DNA from: Limnanthes douglasii subsp. nivea
Lineage: Eukaryota; Streptophyta; Magnoliopsida; Brassicales; Limnanthaceae
Assembly (NCBI GenBank): GCA_036936605.1
Contig: JAUPFV010000005.1
Location: 157,729,195 to 157,793,194, forward strand
Length of the DNA: 64,000 bases
Direction: 5' to 3'
This document shows positions 1 through 10,404 of the stretch, piece by piece; within the stretch, counting starts at the first letter, position 1; each line of letters begins with the position of its first letter. The notes under the pieces were generated by a model. It worked only from the letters and a program-made list of their open reading frames with translations, was not told the DNA's origin and made no database searches. The position numbers were made by a program, and so were the translations under genes.

Positions 1-179
1 CCAATTCATTTTCATATTGTTTTGCAGGCACACACATGTAGTACAATGGTGGAAGTCTCAATACTCAAACATTGGACTGTTGAATTAGCATGGAAATCTA
101 CTCAAAGAAGATTGAAGAAGCTTAAATTTTAGGACAAAATTCAACAAGTGCAACATGCATCTATATAAACCAAAATTTA
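1..179. repeat. Tandem-array unit U0 (3' end only)
   Basis: The first 179 bases repeat almost exactly at 2359-2537, 46541-46720 and 48905-49084. They are the 3' end of a unit of about 2.36 kb. The stretch holds a strong 3' splice-site-like tract ending in TTTTGCAG at 20-27, followed by an exon-like open stretch (28-129). Confidence 0.9.
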
Positions 180-1000
180 AGACCTTGTCTCAAACTATAG
201 TACATGCCAAATAGGCCCTATCAATGGATTTACATGTTTGTTGAAAACAAAATTAAAGTAAAAAAAAAGGGTTAGAAAAAAACTAATTTGTTGTAAAACT
301 AATTTTTGAAGTGATTTTGGAATTTTACTATTGAAAAAATAAAACTAGTATTAAAAAATTTACTATAGAAAAAACTGATTTTCAAATGTTTATTTTTAAA
401 AATAATATATAAAATAATCATTTCAAACATGGTTAGAAATTGTTTTTCTTTTCAACTTGTATTTATAATATTATAGTATTTAACATTTAATAAAGAATCA
501 ATAAAAAATTATAATATTTATTAATATAAACAAATTCATATTAAACACAAGTTTACTTCGATCCGTATAAAAAAATAAATAAGTCATTACGAATAAACTT
601 GAAACTAATCGATGTGCATAGAAAAACCCTATATAATATATATGTAATAATTTAGTCACTAATTAATGACATGGTTAATCCGAACTAACTTTTCATAATA
701 CTATAGAAATTTATGAATTAAAACCTATTGCTTTTGATTTTTAATTTTTTCAATTTAGGTGAGATACAAAAATATAAAAATAGATAAATTAACAAATATA
801 TAAAATAAATAATAATAATTAATTAAATAAATTGGTAAGCACAACAAAAACAAGATTTACTCAATTCTAATTTAGTTGTTTGTTTTATTCTTAAAACTTG
901 GATATATATAAAATAGATCAACTAAATGATCGGTGGCTACTCAATCCTACTTTTAATGTTTTTTTTTTCAAAACATTAATATATATTAAAAAGATTAACT

Positions 1001-1339
1001 AACATTGGTAGAAAAGACATGGTTCAACCGAAAAATTGGTTGTAGAAGCGGCAACATCGTTCGGTTTATTATCAGGACTAGGTTGTCTATGTCTATGAAT
1101 TATAAAGAGGATAATTAAACAACTCACTATGGGAGAACACTGGCTAAGATTATGATGACACCGATAAAGAAGTGAGAGAGATCAGTGGGAGCAGAAGAGT
1201 TATGATAGACTTTGTGGATGTTAAAAGGATGATGAGGGACGACGAGCGGGTAGCACCATTAAGGACAGTAGAGGCTGCAGGCTTCCAATGAGCAATCTGA
1301 GGTAGGAGTCCACCGATTCTGATTTCCTACGGTAGCCAT
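1001..1339 (-). pseudogene. ATL51/52/54-like RING-H2 ligase, N-terminal fragment (copy in U1)
   Basis: Read on the minus strand from the ATG at 1337-1339, the translation starts MATVGNQNRWTPTSDCS and continues with a Cys-rich CSLYCP..WCYP motif, a hydrophobic segment (FFIGVIIILA) and a polar linker ending near SVEP. This order (short N-terminus, DCS-x3-C-S-x-YCPQWCY motif, one membrane helix, basic residues, linker) is what I know from ATL51/52/54-type plant E3 ubiquitin ligases. The fragment stops before any RING-H2 finger. A stop replaces the Gln of CPQWCY, so this copy is dead. Sister copies lie in U2-U7. Confidence 0.75.
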
Positions 1340-1901
1340 TTGATAAATTTGATTATTTGACTGGTCGAAAGAACTTTGTTCCTCACGTAGTCTAGACGAA
1401 GGTGAGGTGAAAACAAAATATGTTTTATGGAAAGTGAGAATATGGTCCCCTCTTTCTCTCTTAGTTTATTTTTGTTTTTGTTTTTGTTGGTGAGTGACAT
1501 ATTGTCTTTTAATTTAACTATCAGTCTAATACTAGACCAAATAGTGGAAAATCCATGACTAAAATTAAGGTATGCCAAAAAAAATTATAGATAAAAAAAA
1601 TCTAACAAAAAATAAATGTACACAAAAATTTACAAAAAATTAAGCTTAATTTGTGCTAAATTTACATGAAACCTACGAAATTCGTGCCAAATTTGCATGG
1701 ATAATGAGAATACGACACCTTAACCGAATACAAGAACGCATTAATTTTATACCTAATGAAATGATTTAAGAATCAAGAAGCAGTTATATAAGTGATAAGC
1801 ACAACAAACATTTTACTACATGGTTTAAGTATCAAACATCAGTTAAATGAGTGATAAACACAACAAATATTTAACGGCATGGTGAACTAACTAAGTCAAC
1901 A

Positions 1902-2272
1902 GGTCATTTATATAGAAAACATACTTCTCTTATTGTTAAATCCAGTGCATTGTTAGATGGACTAATATTATGCAATTCCAATATTTTGAATCAAGTTGAC
2001 ATAGAAACATATTCTTTGATGCTTGTGGAAATATTAAGCTTAGGAATGCCCGTTGGTACCTCACTCTCTTAATTGTTTGTAGTAGAAAACTAATCAAACC
2101 ACAAATGATTTGACAACATATTCAATGAGAACAGAACTTGGTTGCTGATTGGATCGCCAACTGGGTTATTAAAACTAAATCAAAGCGTGAATTTTCTCCA
2201 ATTCAAACTTCAGCCCTACATAAAGCTATCATGCTATTAGAAAGCTTAAATATAGAATACTTAACAAAATGA
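1902..2272 (+). pseudogene. LINE RNase H C-terminal remnant (copy in U1)
   Basis: Translation across frameshifts gives GHLYRKHTSLIV, ALLDGLILCNS, NQVDIET and further on WIANWVIKTKS. This is the pattern of the RNase H-like (RVT_3) domain at the end of plant L1 elements (a DG-L core, a V-D-E-T strand and a final ADW-A motif). The first part of the domain is not in the unit; it is found at the end of the LINE near 44590-44642. Stops and frame changes show it is not functional. Confidence 0.75.
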
Positions 2273-2365
2273 CTATAAATAGTGATAGGTCATTGCTAGA
2301 TTAAGTTTTATATAAAATTTACTAACTCAACGTTGGCTGAGCATTCCTAACCTTATTTCCAATTC

Positions 2366-2490
2366 ATTTTCATATTGTTTTGCAGGCACACACATGTACT
2401 ACAATGGTGGAAATCTCAATACTCAAACATTGGACTGTTGAATTAGCATGGAAAACTACTCAAAGAAGATTGAAGAAGCTTAAATTTTAG
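2366..2490 (+). other. 3' splice-site-like tract plus exon-like segment (U1)
   Basis: A long pyrimidine-rich tract ends in TTTTGCAG at 2378-2385. The following frame reads AHTC.TMVEISILKHW and continues for about 34 codons to a TAG. The U6 copy (54736-54855) keeps the same frame with mostly conservative changes and no internal stop up to KFLDKIQ, which argues that it derives from a real exon. I do not recognise the protein. Other copies start at 28, 46568 and 48932. Confidence 0.5.
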
Positions 2491-2537
2491 GACAAAATTC
2501 AACAAGTGCAACATGCATCTATATAAACCAAAATTTA

Positions 2538-3711
2538 ACTTCAGCTATCTCGAGTTACATTGAGAAATGGGAGCACATGAAACTTTCTTACGCGGGAAAA
2601 CCACAACTGATCACATCCGTGCTTCAAGGAGTAGAATGTTTTTGGTTCCGCGCTTTTCCTTTGCATTCGGCGGTCCTTAATACCATCCACTCGCTCTGCC
2701 TCAAGTTCTTCTGGGGGGGTAGACCAGCTCGGATTGCATGGGACAAAATTTGTAAACCGAAGGAAGAAGGAGGTCTTGGACTTAAAGATATAAGAGTTTG
2801 GAATCGTGCTCTTTTTACCCGTTCGATATGGTTATTTCATTCGGGTTCCGAGTCTTTATGGGTGAAATGGGTGCACGAGTATTATCTTCGAGGACAAACT
2901 ATCTGGGACTACCAAAGACGAGATAGAGACAGTCATCTCATTCGAAAGCTTCTTGATATTAGAGATTCTTTGATTCAGATATTTGGGGGTCGAGACCATG
3001 CGATTCGGGGTCTTGAAAGTTGTGTTTTGGATGGAAAGTTAATCACAAGCCGTGTCTATGAATCCATGAGGACAAAGGGTGAACCGTGTCCGATGCTATC
3101 GAAGATATGGAAGAGATACATCCCACCGAAATACACTTTCACCGTCTGGCTTGCATTAAACCGTCGTCTGGCCACAAAAGACACACTTCACTACATGGAT
3201 TTGCCTAACATCAGTTGCCCCTTTTGTAGGCATTCTGATGAATCGAGTGAACATATTTTATTTTCTTACAAGTTCAGTGGAGAAATATGGCGTCGTATCA
3301 GAGCATGGTTGGGGATTATTCGCGCAATGACCACGCTTGACAGTGCACATAAATGGATTAGGAAAGAGCACCGGGCCACATCCTACCGATCCCGCGCCAT
3401 CAACCTTGCATTCCAAGCTACTGTTTTTGAGATTTGGCGTGCTCGAAACCGCCTTGTATTTGATGAAGAGATCGTGACTCATGATACCATTTTCACTCGA
3501 ATCACCCTTACGACTTTGAAGACTTTATTCCGCTTATATCCGCATTAGACTTGCATGTTAGATTTCTTTTGGCTTATTGTTGTACTCAGTTTTCTTGATT
3601 TTATTTGTAAAGTCCATTAGTGACTTGTACTCTATAGAGAGATCTTTGAACTCTCTGAACGATTGTAACCTTGTACATCATATATATACAAATCCACATT
3701 TACCTAAAAAA
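2538..3711 (+). mobile_element. 5'-truncated L1-type LINE inserted in the array
   Basis: The array sequence breaks at 2537 and LINE coding sequence starts in mid-ORF. The insert ends in a 3' UTR (3549-3703) and a short A-tract at 3704-3711. It is clearly richer in GC than its surroundings and its ORF is open to the natural stop, so it is one of the youngest insertions here. I could not find a target-site duplication: the right flank is not array sequence, so the site was rearranged after or during insertion. Confidence 0.85.
2540..3548 (+). pseudogene. LINE reverse transcriptase C-terminus with zf-RVT domain
   Basis: The frame is open from the truncation point; the first ATG (2577) is internal. 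SYAGKPQLITSVLQGV followed by FFWGG and KEEGGLGLKDI is the thumb/connection region after the RT palm of plant L1 elements. Further on, CPFCRHSDESSEHILF matches the zinc-binding zf-RVT domain (C-x2-C...E-H-x3-x). The end lies soon after RARNRLVFD, so there is no RNase H in this LINE. The RT catalytic YADD part and the endonuclease are missing by 5' truncation, as is usual for LINE copies. It cannot encode an active polymerase. Confidence 0.9.
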
Positions 3712-3847
3712 AATAACTATTAAAAGGTATCAAACTAAACTTAAAAATCTAACCGATTGCTTTTGAGAACAAAAAAAACTAATACTATCAAAATATGATG
3801 CAAAGATCGGACCATTGAACCAACACAATATAGAGTTCTTTTTATAT
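3712..3847. other. Short AT-rich spacer
   Basis: 136 bases between the LINE A-tract and the foldback element. I see no gene and no similarity to the tandem array. Confidence 0.5.
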
Positions 3848-3856
3848 TAACTTCAA
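3848..3856. repeat. 9-bp target-site duplication, left copy
   Basis: TAACTTCAA directly precedes the element start GGGTCAAGC and recurs directly after its end at 8378-8386. A 9-bp duplication is typical of Mutator-like transposition. Confidence 0.85.
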
Positions 3857-5399
3857 GGGTCAAGCTATATATACCCAAATGTGGTTTAAGTATACCCAAT
3901 TTTGAGTTTACCCAAAAGTGGTATAAGTATACCCAATTTTTGACAAAAATACCCTTTTGGAGGTATATAAGCTCTTTTCTTTTTTACTAAATCCTTTCAC
4001 TTCATTTTTTATCTAGCATTTCATATTCACTCTTACTTCTCTTACTTCTCTCTAATTTTTCCGGCGAAGTAAGTATTTTTTTAGATTTGATTTTTTGTTT
4101 GATTAATTATTTTTTATTGTTTAGACTTAATTGCTATGAACTTTTTAAGTTTTTTTTAAATCATAGATTAGAATTAGCTTTAATTTCAAAATTAGATTTA
4201 AGACTAAATTAGGAAATTTTTGTTTGTGTTTTTGGCCATTTTCCATCCCGGAAAATGGCCGGCACCGGTGCGTTGGGCATGCACCATCGGTACGCAAGAC
4301 CTGCACCGATTGTGAAGACAAATTTTTTTTTTTAAATTCTTAATATTTTTTTATATAATTAACGTCCTTAAATTTATTAATTTTTTTTAGTTTTTATATA
4401 TTTAATGGTTATAATAATTTATTTTAATTTTTTTATAATTTTTGTGACTAACTTTAATTTTTTTAATTTTAGGTATTTAATCAAATAGTCTACTCCGCAT
4501 TTCAAGATCGTTTTTCAGTTTTTTTCTAAATATTTATTTATGTATATAAATTATAATTTAATCACTAATAAATATATAGTATCGGATAAGTTTAAAAAAA
4601 ATTAAACACTAATGAAAAAAATCTCATAACGTTTTTTAATAAATATATAGTAAAGTACCAAGTTTAATATATATATATTAAAAGTATGTAAAATATAACT
4701 ATATTTAAACTTTAATAAATAAAATCTCATATAAATTTAATAAAAATATAGAGTCAGATACAATTTTTTTAATATATATAATATCTAAAATATATTTATA
4801 TTTAAACTTTAATTAATAAAATATCATATAAATTGAATAAATAAATAGTAACTTAAGAGTTTTGTGTATATATAATATCTAAAATATAATTATATTTAAA
4901 CTTTAATTAATAAAATTTGATTAAAATTCAATATATATATATATAGTAATGTGTATATATAAATAATATTTAAAATATAATTATAATTAAACTTTATATA
5001 TTGGTATATGTATCACTATTTGTATATTTTTCTAAAAAAAAATAGATTTAATTTTTAAAATCGAATAAAAAATTCATGAATACAAACAATAAATATTAAG
5101 ATCAATTAATAAAGTTTTATTATATTTCCATTTTCGAGCGTGAAATCTTGAGTATATTCATTGATATCATTCAGGCAATACCAATTTATTTTTAAAAAAT
5201 GAAACTAAATAATTTTTTTTTTAATTAAACACGTTGAAATAGGAGTATATTTAGGATATACTTAGTGTTTTTTTACTTAAAGTCAATTCTGTAATTAAAG
5301 GGATGTCTGAGGGTATTTTTGTTATAAAAAAGTCAAACTAAACTCAACTGCATTTTTTTGATAAACTTAAACCGGTTTTTGGTATATATAGCCATACCC
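3857..5399. repeat. Left arm unit of foldback MULE
   Basis: The arm starts with GGGTCAAGCTATATATACCC and ends with GGTATATATAGCCATACCC, so it has its own terminal inverted repeats. It contains a GCACC motif cluster (4255-4318) and AT-rich sequence. It mirrors 6597-8377. Confidence 0.75.
4255..4318. repeat. CACCGATGGTGC-type motif cluster, left arm
   Basis: This short GC-rich island has several copies of GCACCGGTGC, GCACCATCGGT and GCACCGATTG inside otherwise AT-only DNA. The same motif recurs at 7815-7955, 9492-9510 and 10960-11280. Confidence 0.7.
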
Positions 5400-6596
5400 T
5401 TATAAAAACGTACATAAATATGAACTTTAAATAATAAAATTTATAACTGTAACCATTTTGTACCGGAGCCCATAAATTTTAAAATGAGAAGCAACCCAGA
5501 ATATTACCCTAAACAAGAAAAAAAATGATTTTTTTATATAAAAAATAATGAAATACATAACAAATTAAAAAATTTATGATTTCTTAAAAAAAAATATTAA
5601 ACCGTGAAACTGAAAAAAAGAAACGAAAACACATTAAAATATTATATTTCCTAACAATTCAATGTTTTTATTTCTGATCAAATTATACATTAAATTTCCT
5701 AATAGTTTGTTTCCTATTTGTTTAAGCCAATTTTCTATATAAACAAACAATAGATTGTTTATCCTAAACAGCTAAAAACAATGAAGAAAGTAAACTGGTT
5801 CCCTCTAAAAAGGGGACTCAAAGCTGCTGAGAAGAGGAGACTCGAAGCTAACTTGAGGACACTCGAAGCTGTGATGAGAGAAGCTGCTGCGATGAGAGAA
5901 GCTGAGAGGAGAGCCGACCCTGTGATGAGAATTGACGCTGTGATGAGAGAAGCTGGTGTCGAGGTGAGGAGGAGGAGACATGACGCTTCTCTCATCACAA
6001 CGTCATGTCTCCTCCTCTTCGGCACCAACTTCTCTTATCATAGCGTCAATTCTCATCACAGCGTCGGCTCTCCTCTCAGCCTCCCAGCTTCTCTCATCGC
6101 AGCAGCTTCTCTCATCACAGCTTCGAGTGTCCTCAAGTTAGCTTCGAGTCTGCTCTTCTCAGCAGCTTTGAGTCTCCTTTCCAGAGAGTCTCCTTTCCGG
6201 AGCGAACCAGTAAACTTACTTCATTGTTTAATTTAATGTATAATTTGATTGTTTAATTTAATGTATAATTTGATGAGAAATAAAAACATTCATTGTTTAA
6301 TTTAATGTATAATTTGATGAGAAATAAAAACATTGAATTATTAGGAAATATAATCTTTTAATGTGTTTTCGTTTCTTTTTTTCAGTTTCACGGTTTAATA
6401 TTTTTCGTAAGAAATCATAAATTTTTTAATTTGTTATGTATTTCATTATTTTTTATATAAAAAAAATCCTTTTGTTTCTTGTTTAGGGTAATATTCTGGG
6501 TTGCTTCTCATTTTAAAATTTATGGGCTCGGTACAAAATGGTTACAGTTATAAATTTTATTATTTAAAGTTTATGTTTATGTACATTTTTTTATAA
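5400..6596. repeat. Inner palindrome of foldback MULE
   Basis: This is the segment between the two arms, itself palindromic. Its core (5781-6200) is purine-rich on one side (GAAGCTGNGATGAGAGAAGC-type short repeats) and the inverse on the other, which opens long frames on both strands (5759-6028 minus, 5781-6236 plus). These frames are a by-product of the repeat and read as Ala/Glu/Arg- or Ser/Leu-rich low-complexity peptide; I do not call them genes. Confidence 0.8.
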
Positions 6597-6976
6597 GGGT
6601 ATGGCTATATTTTTACCCAAAAATGCAGTTGAGTTTAGTTTCACTTTTTTATAACAAAAATACCCTCAGACATCCATTTAATTACAGAATTGACATTAAG
6701 TAAAAAAAACACTAAATATACTCTATTTCAACGTGTTTAATTAAAAAAAATTATTTAGTTTCATTTTTTAAAAATAAATTGGTATTTCCTTAATGATATC
6801 AATGAATATACTCAAGATTTCACGTTCGAAAATGGAAATATAATAAAACTTTATTAATTGATCTTAATATTTATTGTTTGTATTCATGGATTTTTTATTC
6901 GATTTTAAAAATTAAATCTAATTTTTTTAGAAAAATATACAAATAGTGATACATATATATACAATATTTGTAACAT

Positions 6977-6977
<1 letters not shown>

Positions 6978-7026
<49 letters not shown>
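6978..7026. repeat. (TA)n microsatellite
   Basis: An uninterrupted TA run in the right arm. The left arm has only a short TA tract at the mirror position, so this is a late expansion. A second run lies at 7278-7312. Confidence 0.95.
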
Positions 7027-7028
<2 letters not shown>

Positions 7029-7273
7029 AATTTTAATCAAATTTTATTAATTAAAGTTTAAATATAATTATATTTTAGATATTATATATACACAAAACTC
7101 TTAAGTTACTATTTATTTATTCAATTTATATGATATTTTATTAATTAAAGTTTAAATATAAATATATTTTAGATATTATATATATTAAAAAAATTGTATC
7201 TTACTCTATATTTTTATTAAATTTATATGAGATTTTATTTATTAAAGTTTAAATATAGTTATATTTTACATAC

Positions 7274-7316
<43 letters not shown>

Positions 7317-7814
7317 CTTGGTACTTTACTATATATATTTATTAAAAAACGTTATGAGATTTTTTTTCATTAGTGTTTAATTTTTTTAACTTATCCGATT
7401 ATTATTAATTTTATTTATTCATTTTTAATATATGAAGATACATAAATAATTAAGTTAAAATTCAATTTAAAAAATATCACATTAAATAATTTTTAAATAC
7501 AGAAATTATAAATAAATTATAATTTAATCAAAATTATAAATTATATACATAAATAAATATTTAGAAAAAAACTAAAAAACGATCTTGAAATGCGGAGTAG
7601 ACTATTTGATTAAATACCTAAAATTAAAAAAATTAAAGTTAGTCACAAAAATTATAAAAACAATTAAAATAAATTATTATAACCATTAAATATATAAAAA
7701 CTAAAACAACTTTTTTGAAAAAAATTAATAAATTTAAGGACGTTAGTTTAAAAAAAATTAAAGACTCAATTATATAAAAAAAATATTAAGAATTTTTTTT
7801 TAAAAAATTTGTCT

Positions 7815-7955
7815 GCACCGAAGCGTACCGATGGTGCACTTGCACCATCGGTACACACAAGACATGCACCGATGGGCTGCGCCAGGCGCACCATCGGTGA
7901 GCCCAGTACCGAGCGTATTGGGCTTACGCACCGATGGTGCGCGTGGCGCAACCCA
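7815..7955. repeat. CACCGATGGTGC-type motif cluster, right arm
   Basis: About seven copies of a short palindromic motif (GCACCGATGGTGC and variants such as GTACCGATGGTGC) in 140 bases. The cluster has grown or diverged relative to the left arm, where only about four motifs are present. Confidence 0.75.
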
Positions 7956-8377
7956 CCTGGGCTGGAAAATGGCCAAAAACACAAAAAAAATTCCTAATTT
8001 AGTCTTAAATCTAATTTTGAAATTAAACCTAATTCTAATCTATGATTTTAAAAAAAAACTTAAAAAATTCATAGCAATTAAGTCTAAACAATAAAAAATC
8101 ATTAATCAAACAAAAAATCAAATCTAAAAAAAAATCATTAATCAAACAAAAAATCAAATCTAAAAAAATACTTACTTCGCCGGAAAAATTAGAGAGAAGT
8201 AAGAGTGAATATGAAATACTAGAGAAAAAATGAAGTGGAAGGATTTAGTAAAAAAAAAAAGAGCTTATATACCTCCAAAAGGTATTTTTGTCAAAAATTG
8301 GGTATACTTATACCACTTTTGGGTAAACTCAAAATTGGGTATACTTAAACCACATTTAGGTATATATAGCTTGACCC

Positions 8378-8386
8378 TAACTTCAA
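8378..8386. repeat. 9-bp target-site duplication, right copy
   Basis: TAACTTCAA directly follows the right end of the foldback element and is identical to 3848-3856. Confidence 0.85.
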
Positions 8387-8633
8387 TCCATAAAACATAC
8401 TCTAAAACCCATCAACAGAATTATACAGAATTACATTATATATTTTATACCGAGTGTCATTTTAATGTCAAATGAGCATCCACAACAAAACATAAAAATT
8501 AACTAAACTAAATAAAGTTATTTTATAAAAAGTATCACCAGTCCAAGATATAAAATGGTACAGTTGAATTGAATCAATAGATTTGAAAATTGTTATCTTT
8601 TCACAGCACATTATTAGGCATCAGGGCACATAG

Positions 8634-8815
8634 TCACTTACCAGAATCAAAACTTGTAATATACCTTTCATCAAACAGATTGTGTGCAATATAGATACAA
8701 AACTACATTCCATCAAACAGATGGTATGCAATATAGATAACACCAAAACACTAATATCTTGAACATTTGGACAAGAGGAATAAAAAAGAGAGAGAATATT
8801 CAAATTTGCGTTCAT
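8634..8815 (-). pseudogene. Exon-1-like fragment of an unrecognised gene
   Basis: On the minus strand an AAACCCTAG-type leader (a common plant 5' UTR motif) lies a few bases before an ATG at 8815. The frame runs MNANLNILSLFYSS and contains the repeated string ILHTICLM, reflecting a 47-bp direct duplication at about 8659-8738. The open stretch reaches a consensus GTAAGT donor at about 8634-8639. This could be the first exon of a small gene or a captured gene piece; I do not recognise the product and found no matching downstream exon. Confidence 0.3.
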
Positions 8816-9363
8816 TTATCTAGGGTTTTGTTTCACCAGATCTGAATATTGAACCCCTGTTTACGAAAGACAAATGGAGGTAGTTTTCTTGTCCACTAAT
8901 ATGCAAAAGCTTAGTTCCTTATTTTGTCTTCTCTGATTTCTAAAGTTAAATATTTTATTTTAAGTTCAATCTTTTGGCATATTAAACTTCTTTTTTTTTT
9001 TTTTATAAAACACTAATCGGTTTATTTCTAAATGGTAATCTGGATACGCGGTCATTCCATACATATCTAAATTGAATTTAAGTTTATCTAAAAAATATTT
9101 TTGATCTAAGCTAATTTCTTTTAACAAAATTACTCTCCAACTTCCATTTAATTACAAAAGTGTTATTAATGAATAAGAAATACGAAGTAAATCATGAATT
9201 ATCCAAATCACAAAACAACCTATCTTCCTAACTTGACAAAGAGACATTATGATTTAATATATCAAACCTCCTATAATTTTGTGAAGTTCTTCAAAATATT
9301 CTTGAACATTCAAAGTAGCCTCAAGACATTCAACCACTCTTCTAAAAAAACAAAAAATCAAAC

Positions 9364-10165
9364 ATGAGTCAACTAGAATTAGGAATTAGCATGGAGGAGT
9401 TACTATCGCCAGAGGTGAAAGATGAGCTTATGTCACCGGAAAAGGAGGTTGAATCACTTGTAAAGGTAACAAAAAAATATTTCAATCCCGATGTGCCTTC
9501 GCACCATCGGTTCGAGCCCTCATAACTACGAGTTGTGTTTTGATTTTGGTAATTAGGGAGCGGATGTTGCGAATGGATTTGGCGAAGCTTTCAACACTGA
9601 CTACACTCATGTATTTTTCACGACTGAGTATTATACGCAAGTTGTATTAGTTAAGTGGGTCAAGAAGACCGAAAAAGATAACGGCCTGGTTATCAACATA
9701 AAACGCCGCGCTAATATAGATGGAATCCTCAGATATTTTTTCAGTACGAGAGGTCAAAAAAGTATATTCCAACAATGGCTGAAAAATATCGTAAAAGAAA
9801 GTTGACAGGAATAAAAAAATTGATTGTCCATTACAACTAAAGGCGTCGTTGGTGAAACCGGATCAATGGAAGTTAGAAGTTGTTTGTGGGATTCACAAGT
9901 ATGAGAGTTCGAAATAGGTTGACGGTCATTCATACGAAGGCCGTTTGAACGAATATAAGATGGAATTTGTAGAACGGTCGACCTATATGGGAACGTTCCC
10001 TAGAGAAATATTGAACGATGCTAAAAAAATTGAATGAAAATAATGTTTCTTCCATGCGTACTATCTACAACGCTAGGCAGAAAAACCAGGTTTTGAAGAA
10101 GACAGGCAAGTCACAGCTGCAGTTTCCGTTAGGCAAAAGTTACCGCCCGTAAAGCAGTTCCAAGT
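9364..10165 (+). pseudogene. MULE transposase, N-terminal remnant
   Basis: The start is the ATG at 9364. Exon 1 is 34 codons and ends at 9465 before GTAACA; a 91-nt intron (9466-9556) ends in TAATTAG; exon 2 continues in phase 0 (GADVANGFGEAFNTDY) to a TGA near 9803. After a frameshift the text reads DQWKLEVVCGIHKYES, DGHSYEGRLNEYK, FPREILNDAKK, and after another shift NNVSSMRTIYNARQKNQ. These strings are the familiar N-terminal (FAR1-like zinc region and linker) part of plant MULE transposases. The DDE catalytic domain and SWIM finger that should follow are absent. The intron carries one CACCATCGGT motif. Confidence 0.8.
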
Positions 10166-10404
10166 GCTAATACGATTCGTGCAGATATGCCTAAAGTACT
10201 TCGTACTTATTCATTGCGTCGCTTTCTAGCAATAATATACCTACTATGTTGTGTTCGTACTTAATATGTTGTGTTTGTACTTATAATGAAGATAAATCAA
10301 TACACTACAAAAGAAACAACGTACTTATAATTTCATAAAATTTTCTCATTCCATACAAAATTAAAGTAAAAACAAAGATACATAACTTAACATAGGATAT
10401 AAAA

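Larger units (their letters stand above)
180..2537. repeat. Tandem-array unit U1 (complete, 2358 bp)
   Basis: This is a full unit, nearly identical by eye to 46721-49084. Order inside the unit: AT-rich spacer (180-1000), antisense ATL-like fragment (1001-1339), AT-rich spacer with a conserved pyrimidine-rich tract (1340-1900), LINE RNase H remnant (1902-2272), and the splice-site/exon-like piece (2366-2490). The unit is cut at 2537 by a 5'-truncated LINE. The next recognisable array base is at 44643 and corresponds to unit offset 264, so about 264 bases of the following unit are missing. Confidence 0.9.
3857..8377. mobile_element. Giant foldback Mutator-like element (4521 bp)
   Basis: The ends are inverted copies (GGGTCAAGCTATATATACC on the left, its complement ending in GCTTGACCC on the right) and are flanked by a perfect 9-bp duplication. 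The inverted similarity does not stop at the ends: it runs through both arms to a centre at about 5993, where GACATGACG (5977-5985) faces CGTCATGTC (6001-6009) across a 15-base loop. The whole element is therefore a near-complete palindrome with arms of more than 2 kb; the right arm is longer because of TA expansions and a small duplication near 8090-8165. I see no transposase in it, so it must depend on a relative such as the 9-13.8 kb element. Confidence 0.85.
6597..8377. repeat. Right arm unit of foldback MULE
   Basis: An inverted copy of 3857-5399, beginning GGGTATGGCTATATTT and ending GCTTGACCC. It is larger than the left arm because of long TA tracts (about 6978-7026 and 7278-7312), a longer GCACC cluster (7815-7955) and a roughly 40-bp direct duplication near 8090-8165. 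Confidence 0.75.

Noticed and set aside
1327..1578. 83-codon minus-strand frame repeated in U1-U3 as a conserved gene
   Set aside because: It overlaps the start of the ATL-like fragment in another frame and is conserved only because the whole unit is duplicated; it is lost in U5-U7.
5759..6236. Overlapping long frames on both strands (about 89 and 151 codons) rich in Ala, Ser, Leu or Glu/Arg
   Set aside because: They lie exactly in the centre of the palindrome and arise from its short internal repeats; the two strands encode almost the same peptide.
7766..8094. Four overlapping frames near the GCACC cluster
   Set aside because: They are created by the motif array, which codes in several frames at once; no start context or family match.
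8090..8165. Direct duplication at the foldback right arm as a separate element
   Set aside because: Only a local 40-bp slippage product that explains part of the length difference between arms.
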